A program made the translations under genes and the position numbers. This document shows positions 1 to 7,429 of a DNA stretch of 24,722 bases, one piece after another. The stretch comes from a virus. The stretch lies in IMG/VR virus record IMGVR_UViG_3300046009_006318, positions 1 through 24,722 of that record. The stretch is one strand, 5' to 3'. The first letter of the stretch is position 1. The number at the start of each line of letters is the position of its first letter. The notes beneath the pieces were generated by a model. That model was not told where the DNA came from. It made no database searches and saw only the letters and a list, made by a program, of their open reading frames with translations.

Positions 1-660
1 GAGAGCCAGATGTACCAGATGATCCACTTTCACCCGAAGTACCAGATGATCCAGATTCGCCAGATGTACCAGATAGTCCAGATGATCCAGATGATCCAGA
101 TTCGCCAGATGTACCAGATGATCCAGATTCACCAGATGTACCAGATGATCCAGATTCGCCAGATGTACCAGATGATCCAGATTCACCAGATGACCCAGAA
201 GAGCCAGATGTACCAGAAGAACCGCTCTCACCAGATGTACCAGATGAACCAGCTATCCCAGATGTACCAGACGAACCACTTTCACCCGAAGTACCAGAAG
301 AACCAGTTAACCCAGATGTACCAGAAGATCCAGAAGACCCAGATATCCCAGATGTACCAGAAGAACCGCTCTCACCAGATGTACCAGATGAACCAGCTAT
401 GCCAGAAGTACCAGATGAACCAGCTATCCCAGATGTACCAGATGAACCACTTTCACCCGAAGTACCAGAAGAACCAGTTAACCCAGATGTACCAGAAGAT
501 CCAGAAGACCCAGATATTCCAGATGTACCAGATGAACCAGCTATCCCAGAAGTACCGGAAGAACCAGCCATACCAGAAGTACCAGATGAACCAGCTATAC
601 CAGAAGTACCAGATGAACCAGTACCACCAGATGTACCAGATGTACCAGTACCCCCGGTTC
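1..660 (-). repeat. 9-bp/27-bp repeat tract encoding Gly-X-Y triplets, with a 144-171 bp tandem duplication
   Basis: Nearly the whole stretch is built from 9-base units that encode Gly-Thr-Ser-like triplets on the minus strand. At 46-200 the units group into 27-base blocks with a few base differences. A longer block starting at 211 (GTACCAGAAGAACCGCTCTC) recurs from 355, an offset of 144; after a 27-base insertion in the second copy the offset becomes 171 (AACCAGTTAACCCAGATGTA at 301 and 472). All offsets are multiples of 9, so the frame is kept. This pattern fits expansion by slippage or unequal recombination. Confidence 0.85.
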
Positions 661-856
661 CAGACCCAACTTCAACCCATGATGTTCCGGTATAATAATA
701 TAAACTTTGGCTTGGAGTTAAGTAAATTACATCACCTTCAGTAGCGATGAGAGTTGGAAAATCATCATATCGAGGTAGATTTAAGTATTCGTTCAGAGTT
801 ACACCTATGAGAGATGCATCACTGTCCTCAGTTATAATCTTTTTCCAATCAAGCAC
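1..856 (-). CDS. Collagen-like Gly-Thr-Ser repeat fibre protein, C-terminus cut by window edge
   Basis: The frame is open from a GTG codon at 854-856 to position 1, giving 285 residues with the C-terminus outside the window. The GTG directly follows an in-frame TGA and sits 7 bases after a GGAG ribosome site (complement of 864-867); I see no in-frame ATG nearby, so GTG is the best start. Residues 1-63 form a non-repetitive head beginning MLDWKKIITEDSD, with a hairpin-like GDVIYL...YYYTGTSWVEVG segment of a kind common at the head of phage fibre proteins. From about residue 64 it is almost entirely Gly-X-Y triplets (GTS, GSS and similar) to the edge. Role inferred: trimeric tail fibre or virion decoration, because Gly-X-Y repeats form collagen-like triple helices in phage fibres. 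It lies 55 bases downstream of a glycosyltransferase gene and resembles the fibre at 2030-4234. Its adhesive or trimerising C-terminus is not visible, so exact function is open. Confidence 0.85.
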   Translation of the reverse strand, partial: MLDWKKIITEDSDASLIGVTLNEYLNLPRYDDFPTLIATEGDVIYLTPSQSLYYYTGTSWVEVGSGTGGTGTSGTSGGTGSSGTSGIAGSSGTSGMAGSSGTSGIAGSSGTSGISGSSGSSGTSGLTGSSGTSGESGSSGTSGIAGSSGTSGIAGSSGTSGESGSSGTSGISGSSGSSGTSGLTGSSGTSGESGSSGTSGIAGSSGTSGESGSSGTSGSSGSSGESGSSGTSGESGSSGTSGESGSSGTSGESGSSGSSGLSGTSGESGSSGTSGESGSSGTSGS

Positions 857-897
857 TCAGAGTCTCCAAATGAAGGTTTAAAATTATATATAAATAT
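857..897 (-). promoter_or_regulatory. Upstream region with GGAG ribosome site and shared A/T element
   Basis: This gap between the glycosyltransferase stop and the GTG start at 856 holds a GGAG ribosome site (complement of 864-867, 7-base spacer). Upstream, at 885-897, is the element read on the minus strand as ATATTTATATATA. The identical 13-mer lies at 4265-4277 before the other collagen-like gene, and a related form lies near 21804-21813, each about 30 bases from the start codon. It may be a phage promoter, but in an AT-rich genome chance is a real alternative. I do not assign it to a sigma class. Confidence 0.3.
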
Positions 898-911
898 CAA
901 AAAAAAGATTA

Positions 912-2021
912 TTAAATATCTATTTTTAATACATCAGATATTGCTTTTATAACATCTTCAGCTGTTATTTGTTTGGTGCAAATAAATTGATTTTCTGTGC
1001 CTTTAAAAGAAGGACACCAATTCCAATCCCCAGCATCGAGCTTATGATTATTAAAACAACCATGGCATACATTTTCATTTATTATTCTTTTTGATGGTGT
1101 AAATTCTGAGTATTTTTCAGAAAACCCTGATATTAATACAGTGTCTATTCCAGTTGCCCATGCTAACCACGATAGCCCGCTACCCAGACCAATAAATAAT
1201 TTACTTTCTGCTAATTGGTATATTCTATCATTTAAGCTGTACTGGCCTGTTTTATCAGTAACTCCAGTAATTACTTCTGATCCCATCCAACCGTTATGTT
1301 CTTTTGTTATTAATAAAACTTCATAATTTTTTTCATTTAGAAAATCTATTACCTTCTGCCAAGCCCCAGGATTATTCCAATATTTAGATTTTGCAGTTGC
1401 ATGAATTCCAATACACACTTGATTTTTCTTTTCAATAATCGGTACATTCAGTTTAGGTCTTATCTCTGTGTATGATAATCCTAATATTTGAAATGCGGTA
1501 TCTTGAAGATTAAATTTTTTAAAATCATTAGGATTCATATCATAATTAATCAAATCTCCATCATAAAACCAACCTATTTTATATTGTGCGTATATATTAT
1601 CTACACTAGAACCCGGCTGTATGAAGGTTAAATTCGGATATTGTTGTTCAAACAAATTATTTATGAACCCAGAACAATAAACTTTACAATTATGTTTTTT
1701 TTGAAATTCATCTATAGCGGGTATCCATGCTAGGGTATCCCCTAAACTTGATGAACATAATTCTATTAATACAGCTTTATTGTTAAAATCTAAATTATGT
1801 TCATAAATTTTTAAATCATTACAATATAATTCAATACGCCAATCAATAAAATATTTTTTAGAACTTTTTGCCCATGAATTTATAGGTATCTCTGTTTGGT
1901 AATCAATTTTATTTGTTTTTTTATTTATAAATTTTACATTATATTTTTTTGTATCGCTTGCATTTCCTAAAATTTCTATAAATGCGCCATCTATAAAATG
2001 ACAATTTATTTTTAAATCCAT
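912..2021 (-). CDS. Glycosyltransferase, TibC/Aah autotransporter heptosyltransferase-like (GT-B fold)
   Basis: A 369-residue protein resembling the bacterial autotransporter heptosyltransferases TibC and Aah/BAHT. Those enzymes transfer heptose from ADP-heptose to serine or threonine hydroxyls in repeat-rich adhesins. Residues 1-80 form a beta-type head. A first Rossmann-like half carries SLGDTLAWIPAIDEFQKKHN (about 92-111) and VYCSGF. The second half carries GIHATAKSKYW and the nucleotide-sugar-side motif FIGLGSGLSWLAWA. The C-terminal part has C319-HG-C322, C336 and C348, matching in order the four-cysteine iron finger known in TibC. Donor and acceptor in the phage are not shown. The gene begins 8 bases after the stop of the collagen-like fibre gene and is followed by a second one, which suggests that the Thr/Ser-rich repeats are the acceptors (inference). 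ATG start at 2021; AGGA lies about 12 bases upstream. Another GT9-like specificity is possible. Confidence 0.83.
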   Translation of the reverse strand: MDLKINCHFIDGAFIEILGNASDTKKYNVKFINKKTNKIDYQTEIPINSWAKSSKKYFIDWRIELYCNDLKIYEHNLDFNNKAVLIELCSSSLGDTLAWIPAIDEFQKKHNCKVYCSGFINNLFEQQYPNLTFIQPGSSVDNIYAQYKIGWFYDGDLINYDMNPNDFKKFNLQDTAFQILGLSYTEIRPKLNVPIIEKKNQVCIGIHATAKSKYWNNPGAWQKVIDFLNEKNYEVLLITKEHNGWMGSEVITGVTDKTGQYSLNDRIYQLAESKLFIGLGSGLSWLAWATGIDTVLISGFSEKYSEFTPSKRIINENVCHGCFNNHKLDAGDWNWCPSFKGTENQFICTKQITAEDVIKAISDVLKIDI

Positions 2022-2029
2022 ATATGTTT

Positions 2030-4234
2030 TTATCCTATAATGTTAACCTTAACTGCATTTACTGGTATAACTGCATTGAAATCCATAGTAATTTGATTGT
2101 TTGATGTAAAATAAATATCTGGGTATACACGCTCATACGGTGCAGTATTTTCACGAACCATGACAAATACATGCTTTGAATTTAAATCATGTGTTATTGT
2201 ATAAACTTGTTCTACGCCATTACCTACATTTTGTGTATAAACAGTACCAAGACTACTCGTAAATGGAACTACATTTACTACATATTGGTCTGGGGTAGGT
2301 GGAACATTAAAATTCAATGTCACATCATTTACTGTAGTGTAGTAAATATCTGGTATTACATTTTCATAACTAGAGAATGAGCTTGATTCTCTTATATATA
2401 CAAGCGCTTCGCGTGTATTAAAGTTGTGTGTTATTGTAAATTGGTCAAGAATTCCATCACCAATAACCGTTGAATAGCTAGAAGTATTATAGTTTAGAAT
2501 TGATGCGGATATCTGGTTAAATGTGATTGCTGCAGGTGTGAAATCTAAGTCAACCGATTCAGATGTTGCATAATATATTGTTCCAAGAATTTCATCATCA
2601 AACGATGAATCGAATGTAACCACTCCAACATCTTGATATCCTGTATTATGTGTTATAGTGTATTCAGATCCACCGTTTCCTAATACATATCCGGATATAA
2701 ATTGACTTGGTGCGTTACCAGATGTACCTGCACCAGTAGTTCCTGATGTTCCGGTTGTTCCAGATGTTCCAGATGTTCCCGCGCTACCTGATGTACCCGA
2801 TGTTCCAGACGTGCCTGAAGTTCCTGATACACCGGAGCTACCAGATGTTCCTGATGTTCCAGACGTGCCTGAAGTTCCTGATATACCGGAGCTACCAGAT
2901 GTTCCTGATGTGCCCGAGGTTCCCGATGTTCCCGATACACCGGAGCTACCAGATGTTCCTGATGTTCCTGTTGTTCCCGATGTTCCCGATACACCAGAGC
3001 TACCAGATGTTCCTGATGTGCCTGTTGTTCCCGATGTTCCCGATACACCGGAGCTACCAGATGTTCCTGATGTGCCTGCTGTTCCCGATGTTCCCGATGT
3101 TCCCGATATACCGGAGCTTCCAGATGTACCAGATACACCCGAGCTGCCAGATGTTCCTGATGTTCCCGCTGTGCCAGATGATCCAGCAGCACCAGATGTT
3201 CCCGATGTTGCGAATGTATCACCCGATGTTCCCGATGTCCCGGATACTCCTGAGCTACCAGACGTTCCCGATGCTCCCGAGCTGCCAGATGTTCCTGCTG
3301 TTCCAGAAGAGCCAGATGTTCCCGATGCTCCCGAGCTACCGGATGTACCAGATGCACCCGAGCTACCGGATGTACCAGATGCACCCGAGCTACCGGATGT
3401 ACCAGATGCACCCGAGCTACCGGATGTACCAGATGCACCCGAGCTACCGGATGTTCCTGCTGTTCCAGAAGAACCAGATGATCCAGCAGCACCAGATGTT
3501 CCCGATGTTGCAAATGTATCACCAGATGTTCCAGAAGATCCACTTGCACCCGATGTTCCAGAAGATCCACTTGCACCCGATGTTCCAGATGTTCCAGACG
3601 TTCCAGAAGATCCACTTGCACCCGATGTTCCAGATGTTCCAGATGATCCCGCGATTCCTGAAGTACCAGATGTTCCAGCTGTTCCAGCTGTTCCAGATGT
3701 TCCAGATGTTCCAGATGTTCCCGTAGCACCCGAGGTTCCTGAAGTTGCGAACGTATCACCAGATGTGCCAGATGTACCAGAAGGACCAGATGTACCAGAA
3801 GTACCAGAAGTTGGAGCTGGTCTTGTTGATCCAGTTGGTCTGCTTCCTGTAACTTCTATTGAATAAACAAAGAAATCACCAGTAACAGTATTTATATATA
3901 AAGTACCAATTCCACCAGTTCCACCAAATATGGGTGGTGCTATGGGATCTACCGTACCATGCTGTAATACTGCGATTGATGCAGATGCAGGTGTTGTCTC
4001 ATTTTTAATAGTTGGACGCGTTGTAGCTGGGTCTATATAAACTGAAATTTGTGATGAATCGGGTAAATTTGTTTTTAATTTTGATCCAATTTCCAAACTT
4101 CCGGATATTTTTAAGTCTGCTACATAACTACCAGTGCCAAACAATAACGTTTTGTTATCGTTTGGATCTATTTGTGCAAGCCGTTGAAATGACTGTGACA
4201 CATATAAATTTGACAAATCTCTGGTAATTGGCAT
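2030..4234 (-). CDS. Collagen-like Gly-Thr-Ser repeat tail fibre protein with three C-terminal beta repeats
   Basis: A 734-residue protein in three parts. Residues 1-141 are a non-repetitive head with phage-fibre-like phrases (LLFGTGSYVADLKISGSLEIG, GTLYINTVTGDFFVYSIEVTG). Residues about 142-508 are Gly-X-Y triplets, mostly GTS, GSS, GAS and GVS, interrupted three times by GDTFATSGTSG. Residues about 516-734 contain three diverged repeats of 60-75 residues, each with YTITHN or a variant, then a V-x-V strand, then IYYTT or IYFTS and a final D/N-F strand; this beta module is common at the C-termini of phage fibres. Predicted role: trimeric fibre with a triple-helical shaft and distal binding or trimerisation domains. 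Proline is nearly absent from the triplets, so stability may depend on Thr/Ser modification (inference). ATG at 4232-4234 follows GGAG with a 6-base spacer. The next gene downstream is a glycosyltransferase. Confidence 0.88.
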   Translation of the reverse strand: MPITRDLSNLYVSQSFQRLAQIDPNDNKTLLFGTGSYVADLKISGSLEIGSKLKTNLPDSSQISVYIDPATTRPTIKNETTPASASIAVLQHGTVDPIAPPIFGGTGGIGTLYINTVTGDFFVYSIEVTGSRPTGSTRPAPTSGTSGTSGPSGTSGTSGDTFATSGTSGATGTSGTSGTSGTAGTAGTSGTSGIAGSSGTSGTSGASGSSGTSGTSGTSGASGSSGTSGASGSSGTSGDTFATSGTSGAAGSSGSSGTAGTSGSSGASGTSGSSGASGTSGSSGASGTSGSSGASGTSGSSGASGTSGSSGTAGTSGSSGASGTSGSSGVSGTSGTSGDTFATSGTSGAAGSSGTAGTSGTSGSSGVSGTSGSSGISGTSGTSGTAGTSGTSGSSGVSGTSGTTGTSGTSGSSGVSGTSGTTGTSGTSGSSGVSGTSGTSGTSGTSGSSGISGTSGTSGTSGTSGSSGVSGTSGTSGTSGTSGSAGTSGTSGTTGTSGTTGAGTSGNAPSQFISGYVLGNGGSEYTITHNTGYQDVGVVTFDSSFDDEILGTIYYATSESVDLDFTPAAITFNQISASILNYNTSSYSTVIGDGILDQFTITHNFNTREALVYIRESSSFSSYENVIPDIYYTTVNDVTLNFNVPPTPDQYVVNVVPFTSSLGTVYTQNVGNGVEQVYTITHDLNSKHVFVMVRENTAPYERVYPDIYFTSNNQITMDFNAVIPVNAVKVNIIG
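2700..3810 (-). repeat. 9-bp unit tract encoding the collagen-like shaft
   Basis: The tract is made of 9-base units reading Gly-Thr/Ser/Ala-Ser on the minus strand. At 3333-3440 there are four perfect tandem copies of a 27-base unit (GAGCTACCGGATGTACCAGA then TGCACCC on the plus strand), followed by a partial copy. Another 27-base unit containing CCAGAAGATCCACTTGCACC repeats between about 3534 and 3630. The GDTFATSGTSG interruptions fall near 3200, 3505 and 3740. The unit lacks stops in most frames, so several long overlapping open frames appear here; they are artefacts. Confidence 0.9.
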
Positions 4235-4277
4235 CTACATCTCCATTAACAATAATATTTGGCGTATATATAAATAT
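4235..4277 (-). promoter_or_regulatory. Upstream region of the fibre gene: GGAG ribosome site and shared 13-mer
   Basis: A GGAG ribosome site (complement of 4241-4244) lies 6 bases before the ATG of the 734-residue fibre gene. The 13-mer ATATTTATATATA (minus strand, 4265-4277) is identical to one before the other collagen-like gene and overlaps the stop codon of the upstream nuclease-ATPase gene. Its position about 30 bases from the start suggests a promoter for the fibre module, but this is inference from three sites. Confidence 0.3.
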
Positions 4278-7200
4278 TAGAAATATATTTTTGAAAAACC
4301 TTCATCTTTATAAATTTCTATTTGCTTCTCCGCCATGTCTTTTAATGAATCTATGTGTGAAATCACCAGTATAAATTGATATTGTGTCTTCAAAAATTGA
4401 AACAGATTGTATAAAGATGACATATTTTCGCTATCTAATACGCCAAATCCTTCATCAATTGCCATAAAGTTTGGTCTTGGAAGATTTGAATAATTAATCA
4501 AAGCGTTCCGTATAGCAATCGCAGATATAAATTTTTCCATACCGGAAGCTAATTCCAACGCCCAGAATTTATCATTATCGTATATAATATATATGTTTAT
4601 ACTTTTACCATCGGATTCCAACGCAATTCTAAAGTCCGCCAGATAGCTAAGTATATCATTGACTTCATTTTCAATTTGTGGTAATATATTTGAAATTAAA
4701 TCATAGGGAACGCCATTTCGGTTAGTAGCTTTAATATATAAATCATATATCTTAAATTGCTCTTCTAATTTTTCAAGTTTTAAAATTCCATCCTTTCCAA
4801 GTTTTATAGAATTTTCATGTATTTTAATTTGACTGTTTGCGTTTGATAACTCATTCTCAATTGAGGATAACTGTAGATTTAACTGTTGCTTCTTATTAGT
4901 ATATTGATCTATAAGCTTAGTTATTTCTATATTATGTGTTATCGCCTTTTCATTTTGAATGTACTTGCTATGCTTCTCTTTTAGCTGACTCAGCGCAATT
5001 TCAATTTTATTTTCTAATAAATCTATTTCCTTTAGCTTGTTATCACATTCCATTAAATTGTTATTTAATGTCAAGTACTCTGTTTTACTAATTGTATATT
5101 GTTCATACTCATTTAATGCGTTTTTGTACGCCATCGATTCAGATTTAAGACTCTCCAGTTCATTATAAACTTCTGTTTTCTTTGCCAATAATAAGTCTAA
5201 TTCATCTTTTGCTTTGAATGCATCTTGAACAAATTCATTGTTTACACAGTGTTTGCAATTTGGATTATATTCATGTGTATCTAGCTTATCTATTTTTGAT
5301 TGTAGATTAGCTTCTATGATATTTATTTTTTCTATTTTTAAATTTAAATCATTGATTTTAGTATCATATTTTTCTTTTGTTTCTTTATTTAAACGAAGAC
5401 GAGTTTCATCTGTATTGTTTATAGAAATGCGCATAGAATTTATAGCATTTTGAATAGAGTCACGGCGTTGATTTATCTCTTCTTTTTTTAATTTACATGT
5501 ATTTAATTTTCCAGTTAAATCTGCAGTTTCTTTGTTTAATGTATCAATATTCAATGATATAATATGCTCATCAATTGGATGTAGCTCTATAGTGTGTTGT
5601 ATTATTTTTTCATCAGCAATTTCTAATTGTTTTAGTATTTCCTCTTTTTGTTTTGAAACAGATTTAGCCTGTTCGGTATATATCTTTTTATTAGCCAGCC
5701 CATCTGCAATTTGAGTGGAAAAATCCTGTTTTATGTAATCTTTTATAAGACCTTTGATTTGATTTGCTTCAGTTGTTGCCAACTGAGTTAATTCCTCAAA
5801 CACATTTAAATCTAAGAATTGAGAAAGCAAGTCCTTTCGTTCACGCTGTGCCTTATCTACAAAGTTTGAATTATTATTTTGAAGTGATAATGTTGTCAAA
5901 ATAAATTCATCATAGTTTCCTAAATATTCACGTATAATATTATTTGTATCATCACGATCTTGCCCACTTAAGTCTATCTCAGCATTTTTATCAAAAGTGT
6001 AAAATTTTACGTCAACCTTAACATGGCCCTTTTTATCTTTAATTCCAATTCTTTCTATAAAATATTGTTTTCCATGTATTTCAAACACAAATTTACAGGT
6101 AAACGCATCCTTTTTGTTATTCAAAACTTGTGCTGCTTTAAAAGTTCTGGAGCATTTATCGAAAATACAGAAGGTCAATGCATCCAATACGCTTGATTTA
6201 CCAGCCGCATTGTTTGCAAATAACCCGTATATTCCGTTCATATTTTTAAAATCGATTTTATTACCTTCGCCATACGAAAACATATTTGAAAATTCAAAAT
6301 GAATTGGAACCCATGTAATATTCTTTATTGATTTTGAAATATCAATATTAGTATTTAATTGACGATTTATATTACATATACCATCTTTAGTGTGTTGGTC
6401 TAGTGCATTTGTTTTTTCTATGAAATTTAGAATTAGATTATTCTGGTATTCAACGTCTCTAACATCACCAACTTTTATTTTATTTATAACAGAAGTATCG
6501 GCCTTTGATGTCATTTTTGTAACCTTTACTTCTTCGATCTTTACTTTTGTTTTTAAAGAGGTAACAAGTTTTGTTATATCGGCTTGTGCTGTATCATATG
6601 CTTTTATTCGTATAGTTGGCTTTTTAACAAAGTGAGTAGGTAATTCAACAAATTTACCGTTTTTTACTTCTAATGTATAATACCCATGATCATTTGGAAT
6701 TTCAACAAATTTAGAAAACCCAGTCTTCATATACCACAGTACATAACCGTGTGATAGTGATTCTCCAAAGTTTTGCTGTACAGTACTCCCGCAATAGCAT
6801 ATTCTTTTATTTTCGTCCAAGTACTGATACTTGTGTATGTCACCTAGTAATACATAATCAAATCCGTTTAACATATTCAACGTAATTTTATTATTACGTA
6901 TTTCAATTCCTTGTTCAGTTTGTGCTGTATCAATCGCCCCATGAAAAAACAAAACTTGTTCATTTTTAGACTTTTTTGGAACTTTATAATTTCCAATATC
7001 ATCTGTTATTGACCAAACAACAAAGTCTAAAGTACGAGTTCGATAGATTCCCGTATCACGCAAAAAATATAAATTAGGATGATTTAAGCTGTTTACGATT
7101 GGTGTTAGCGCATCCAACCTGTTTTTATTATTCAAGTTACAATCGTGATTTCCAAGAATCATAAACGTTGGTGCTATATCTGCACACGCCTTTAAAAACT

Positions 7201-7429
7201 TGTAAGTTACCTGAATTAATTCAGGTGACATGTCTAGTTTAGCATGTACGATGTCTCCACCAAGATATATAGCAAGTCCTGGATGATGTTCCTTTTCCTC
7301 TTTTATACTTGCATAAAGTTTTTCAAACACGGCCTCATATTCTGGGTGACGTTTTGTATTTCTTATATGAACATCTGCCAGATGAACAATGTGTGTAATT
7401 GACAAATCTATATTTTGTAAAACTTTCAT
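4277..7429 (-). CDS. Fused Mre11-Rad50 type recombination nuclease/ATPase (gp47-gp46 / SbcD-SbcC fusion)
   Basis: A 1050-residue single polypeptide with two enzyme halves. Residues 1 to about 280 are a calcineurin-like metallophosphoesterase of the Mre11/SbcD/gp47 family: D19-V-H21, GGD (57-59), GNHD (93-96), H163 and GDIH (196-199) are the expected metal ligands. Residues about 370-1050 are an SMC-like Rad50/SbcC/gp46 ATPase. Its Walker A is GLFANNAAGKSS (402-413), a long coiled coil follows with the zinc hook C725-KH-C728, and then come a signature-like LASGMEKF (960-967), Walker B FMAIDEG (about 988-994), the D-loop GVLD and the switch histidine H1025 in VISHID. Known role: resection of DNA ends for recombination and repair; in T4 it supports recombination-dependent replication. 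T4 and most bacteria encode the two halves separately, so the fusion is unusual. The start overlaps the primase stop by 4 bases (ATGA), implying translational coupling. Confidence 0.93.
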   Translation of the reverse strand: MKVLQNIDLSITHIVHLADVHIRNTKRHPEYEAVFEKLYASIKEEKEHHPGLAIYLGGDIVHAKLDMSPELIQVTYKFLKACADIAPTFMILGNHDCNLNNKNRLDALTPIVNSLNHPNLYFLRDTGIYRTRTLDFVVWSITDDIGNYKVPKKSKNEQVLFFHGAIDTAQTEQGIEIRNNKITLNMLNGFDYVLLGDIHKYQYLDENKRICYCGSTVQQNFGESLSHGYVLWYMKTGFSKFVEIPNDHGYYTLEVKNGKFVELPTHFVKKPTIRIKAYDTAQADITKLVTSLKTKVKIEEVKVTKMTSKADTSVINKIKVGDVRDVEYQNNLILNFIEKTNALDQHTKDGICNINRQLNTNIDISKSIKNITWVPIHFEFSNMFSYGEGNKIDFKNMNGIYGLFANNAAGKSSVLDALTFCIFDKCSRTFKAAQVLNNKKDAFTCKFVFEIHGKQYFIERIGIKDKKGHVKVDVKFYTFDKNAEIDLSGQDRDDTNNIIREYLGNYDEFILTTLSLQNNNSNFVDKAQRERKDLLSQFLDLNVFEELTQLATTEANQIKGLIKDYIKQDFSTQIADGLANKKIYTEQAKSVSKQKEEILKQLEIADEKIIQHTIELHPIDEHIISLNIDTLNKETADLTGKLNTCKLKKEEINQRRDSIQNAINSMRISINNTDETRLRLNKETKEKYDTKINDLNLKIEKINIIEANLQSKIDKLDTHEYNPNCKHCVNNEFVQDAFKAKDELDLLLAKKTEVYNELESLKSESMAYKNALNEYEQYTISKTEYLTLNNNLMECDNKLKEIDLLENKIEIALSQLKEKHSKYIQNEKAITHNIEITKLIDQYTNKKQQLNLQLSSIENELSNANSQIKIHENSIKLGKDGILKLEKLEEQFKIYDLYIKATNRNGVPYDLISNILPQIENEVNDILSYLADFRIALESDGKSINIYIIYDNDKFWALELASGMEKFISAIAIRNALINYSNLPRPNFMAIDEGFGVLDSENMSSLYNLFQFLKTQYQFILVISHIDSLKDMAEKQIEIYKDEGFSKIYF

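Noticed and set aside
1-660. CRISPR-like regular repeats
   Set aside because: Spacing is 9 or 27 bases with no unique spacers, and the units encode Gly-X-Y triplets in one continuous frame.
10-744. Long plus-strand frames rich in Met/Gln/Tyr (10-744) and Pro-Asp-Val (399-695)
   Set aside because: They are antisense readings of the 9-base Gly-Thr-Ser repeat, whose unit lacks stops in most frames. They have no ribosome sites and no non-repetitive domains, and they oppose a well-supported minus-strand gene.
899-925. Possible terminator after the glycosyltransferase: an eight-T run on the minus strand
   Set aside because: Only about four base pairs of stem (AGAT/ATCT) precede the T run, so no convincing hairpin is present.
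2680-3866. Long overlapping frames in the second repeat tract: a minus-strand His/Glu/Leu-rich frame (2680-3759) and plus-strand frames at 2746-3726 and 2811-3866
   Set aside because: They are the same repeat artefact within the 734-residue fibre gene. Composition follows directly from the 9-base unit read in other frames.
4262-4278. T4-type late promoter TATAAATA on the plus strand, also at 888-896
   Set aside because: In this orientation it would transcribe antisense to every gene in the region. I report the element only as an upstream motif of uncertain strand.
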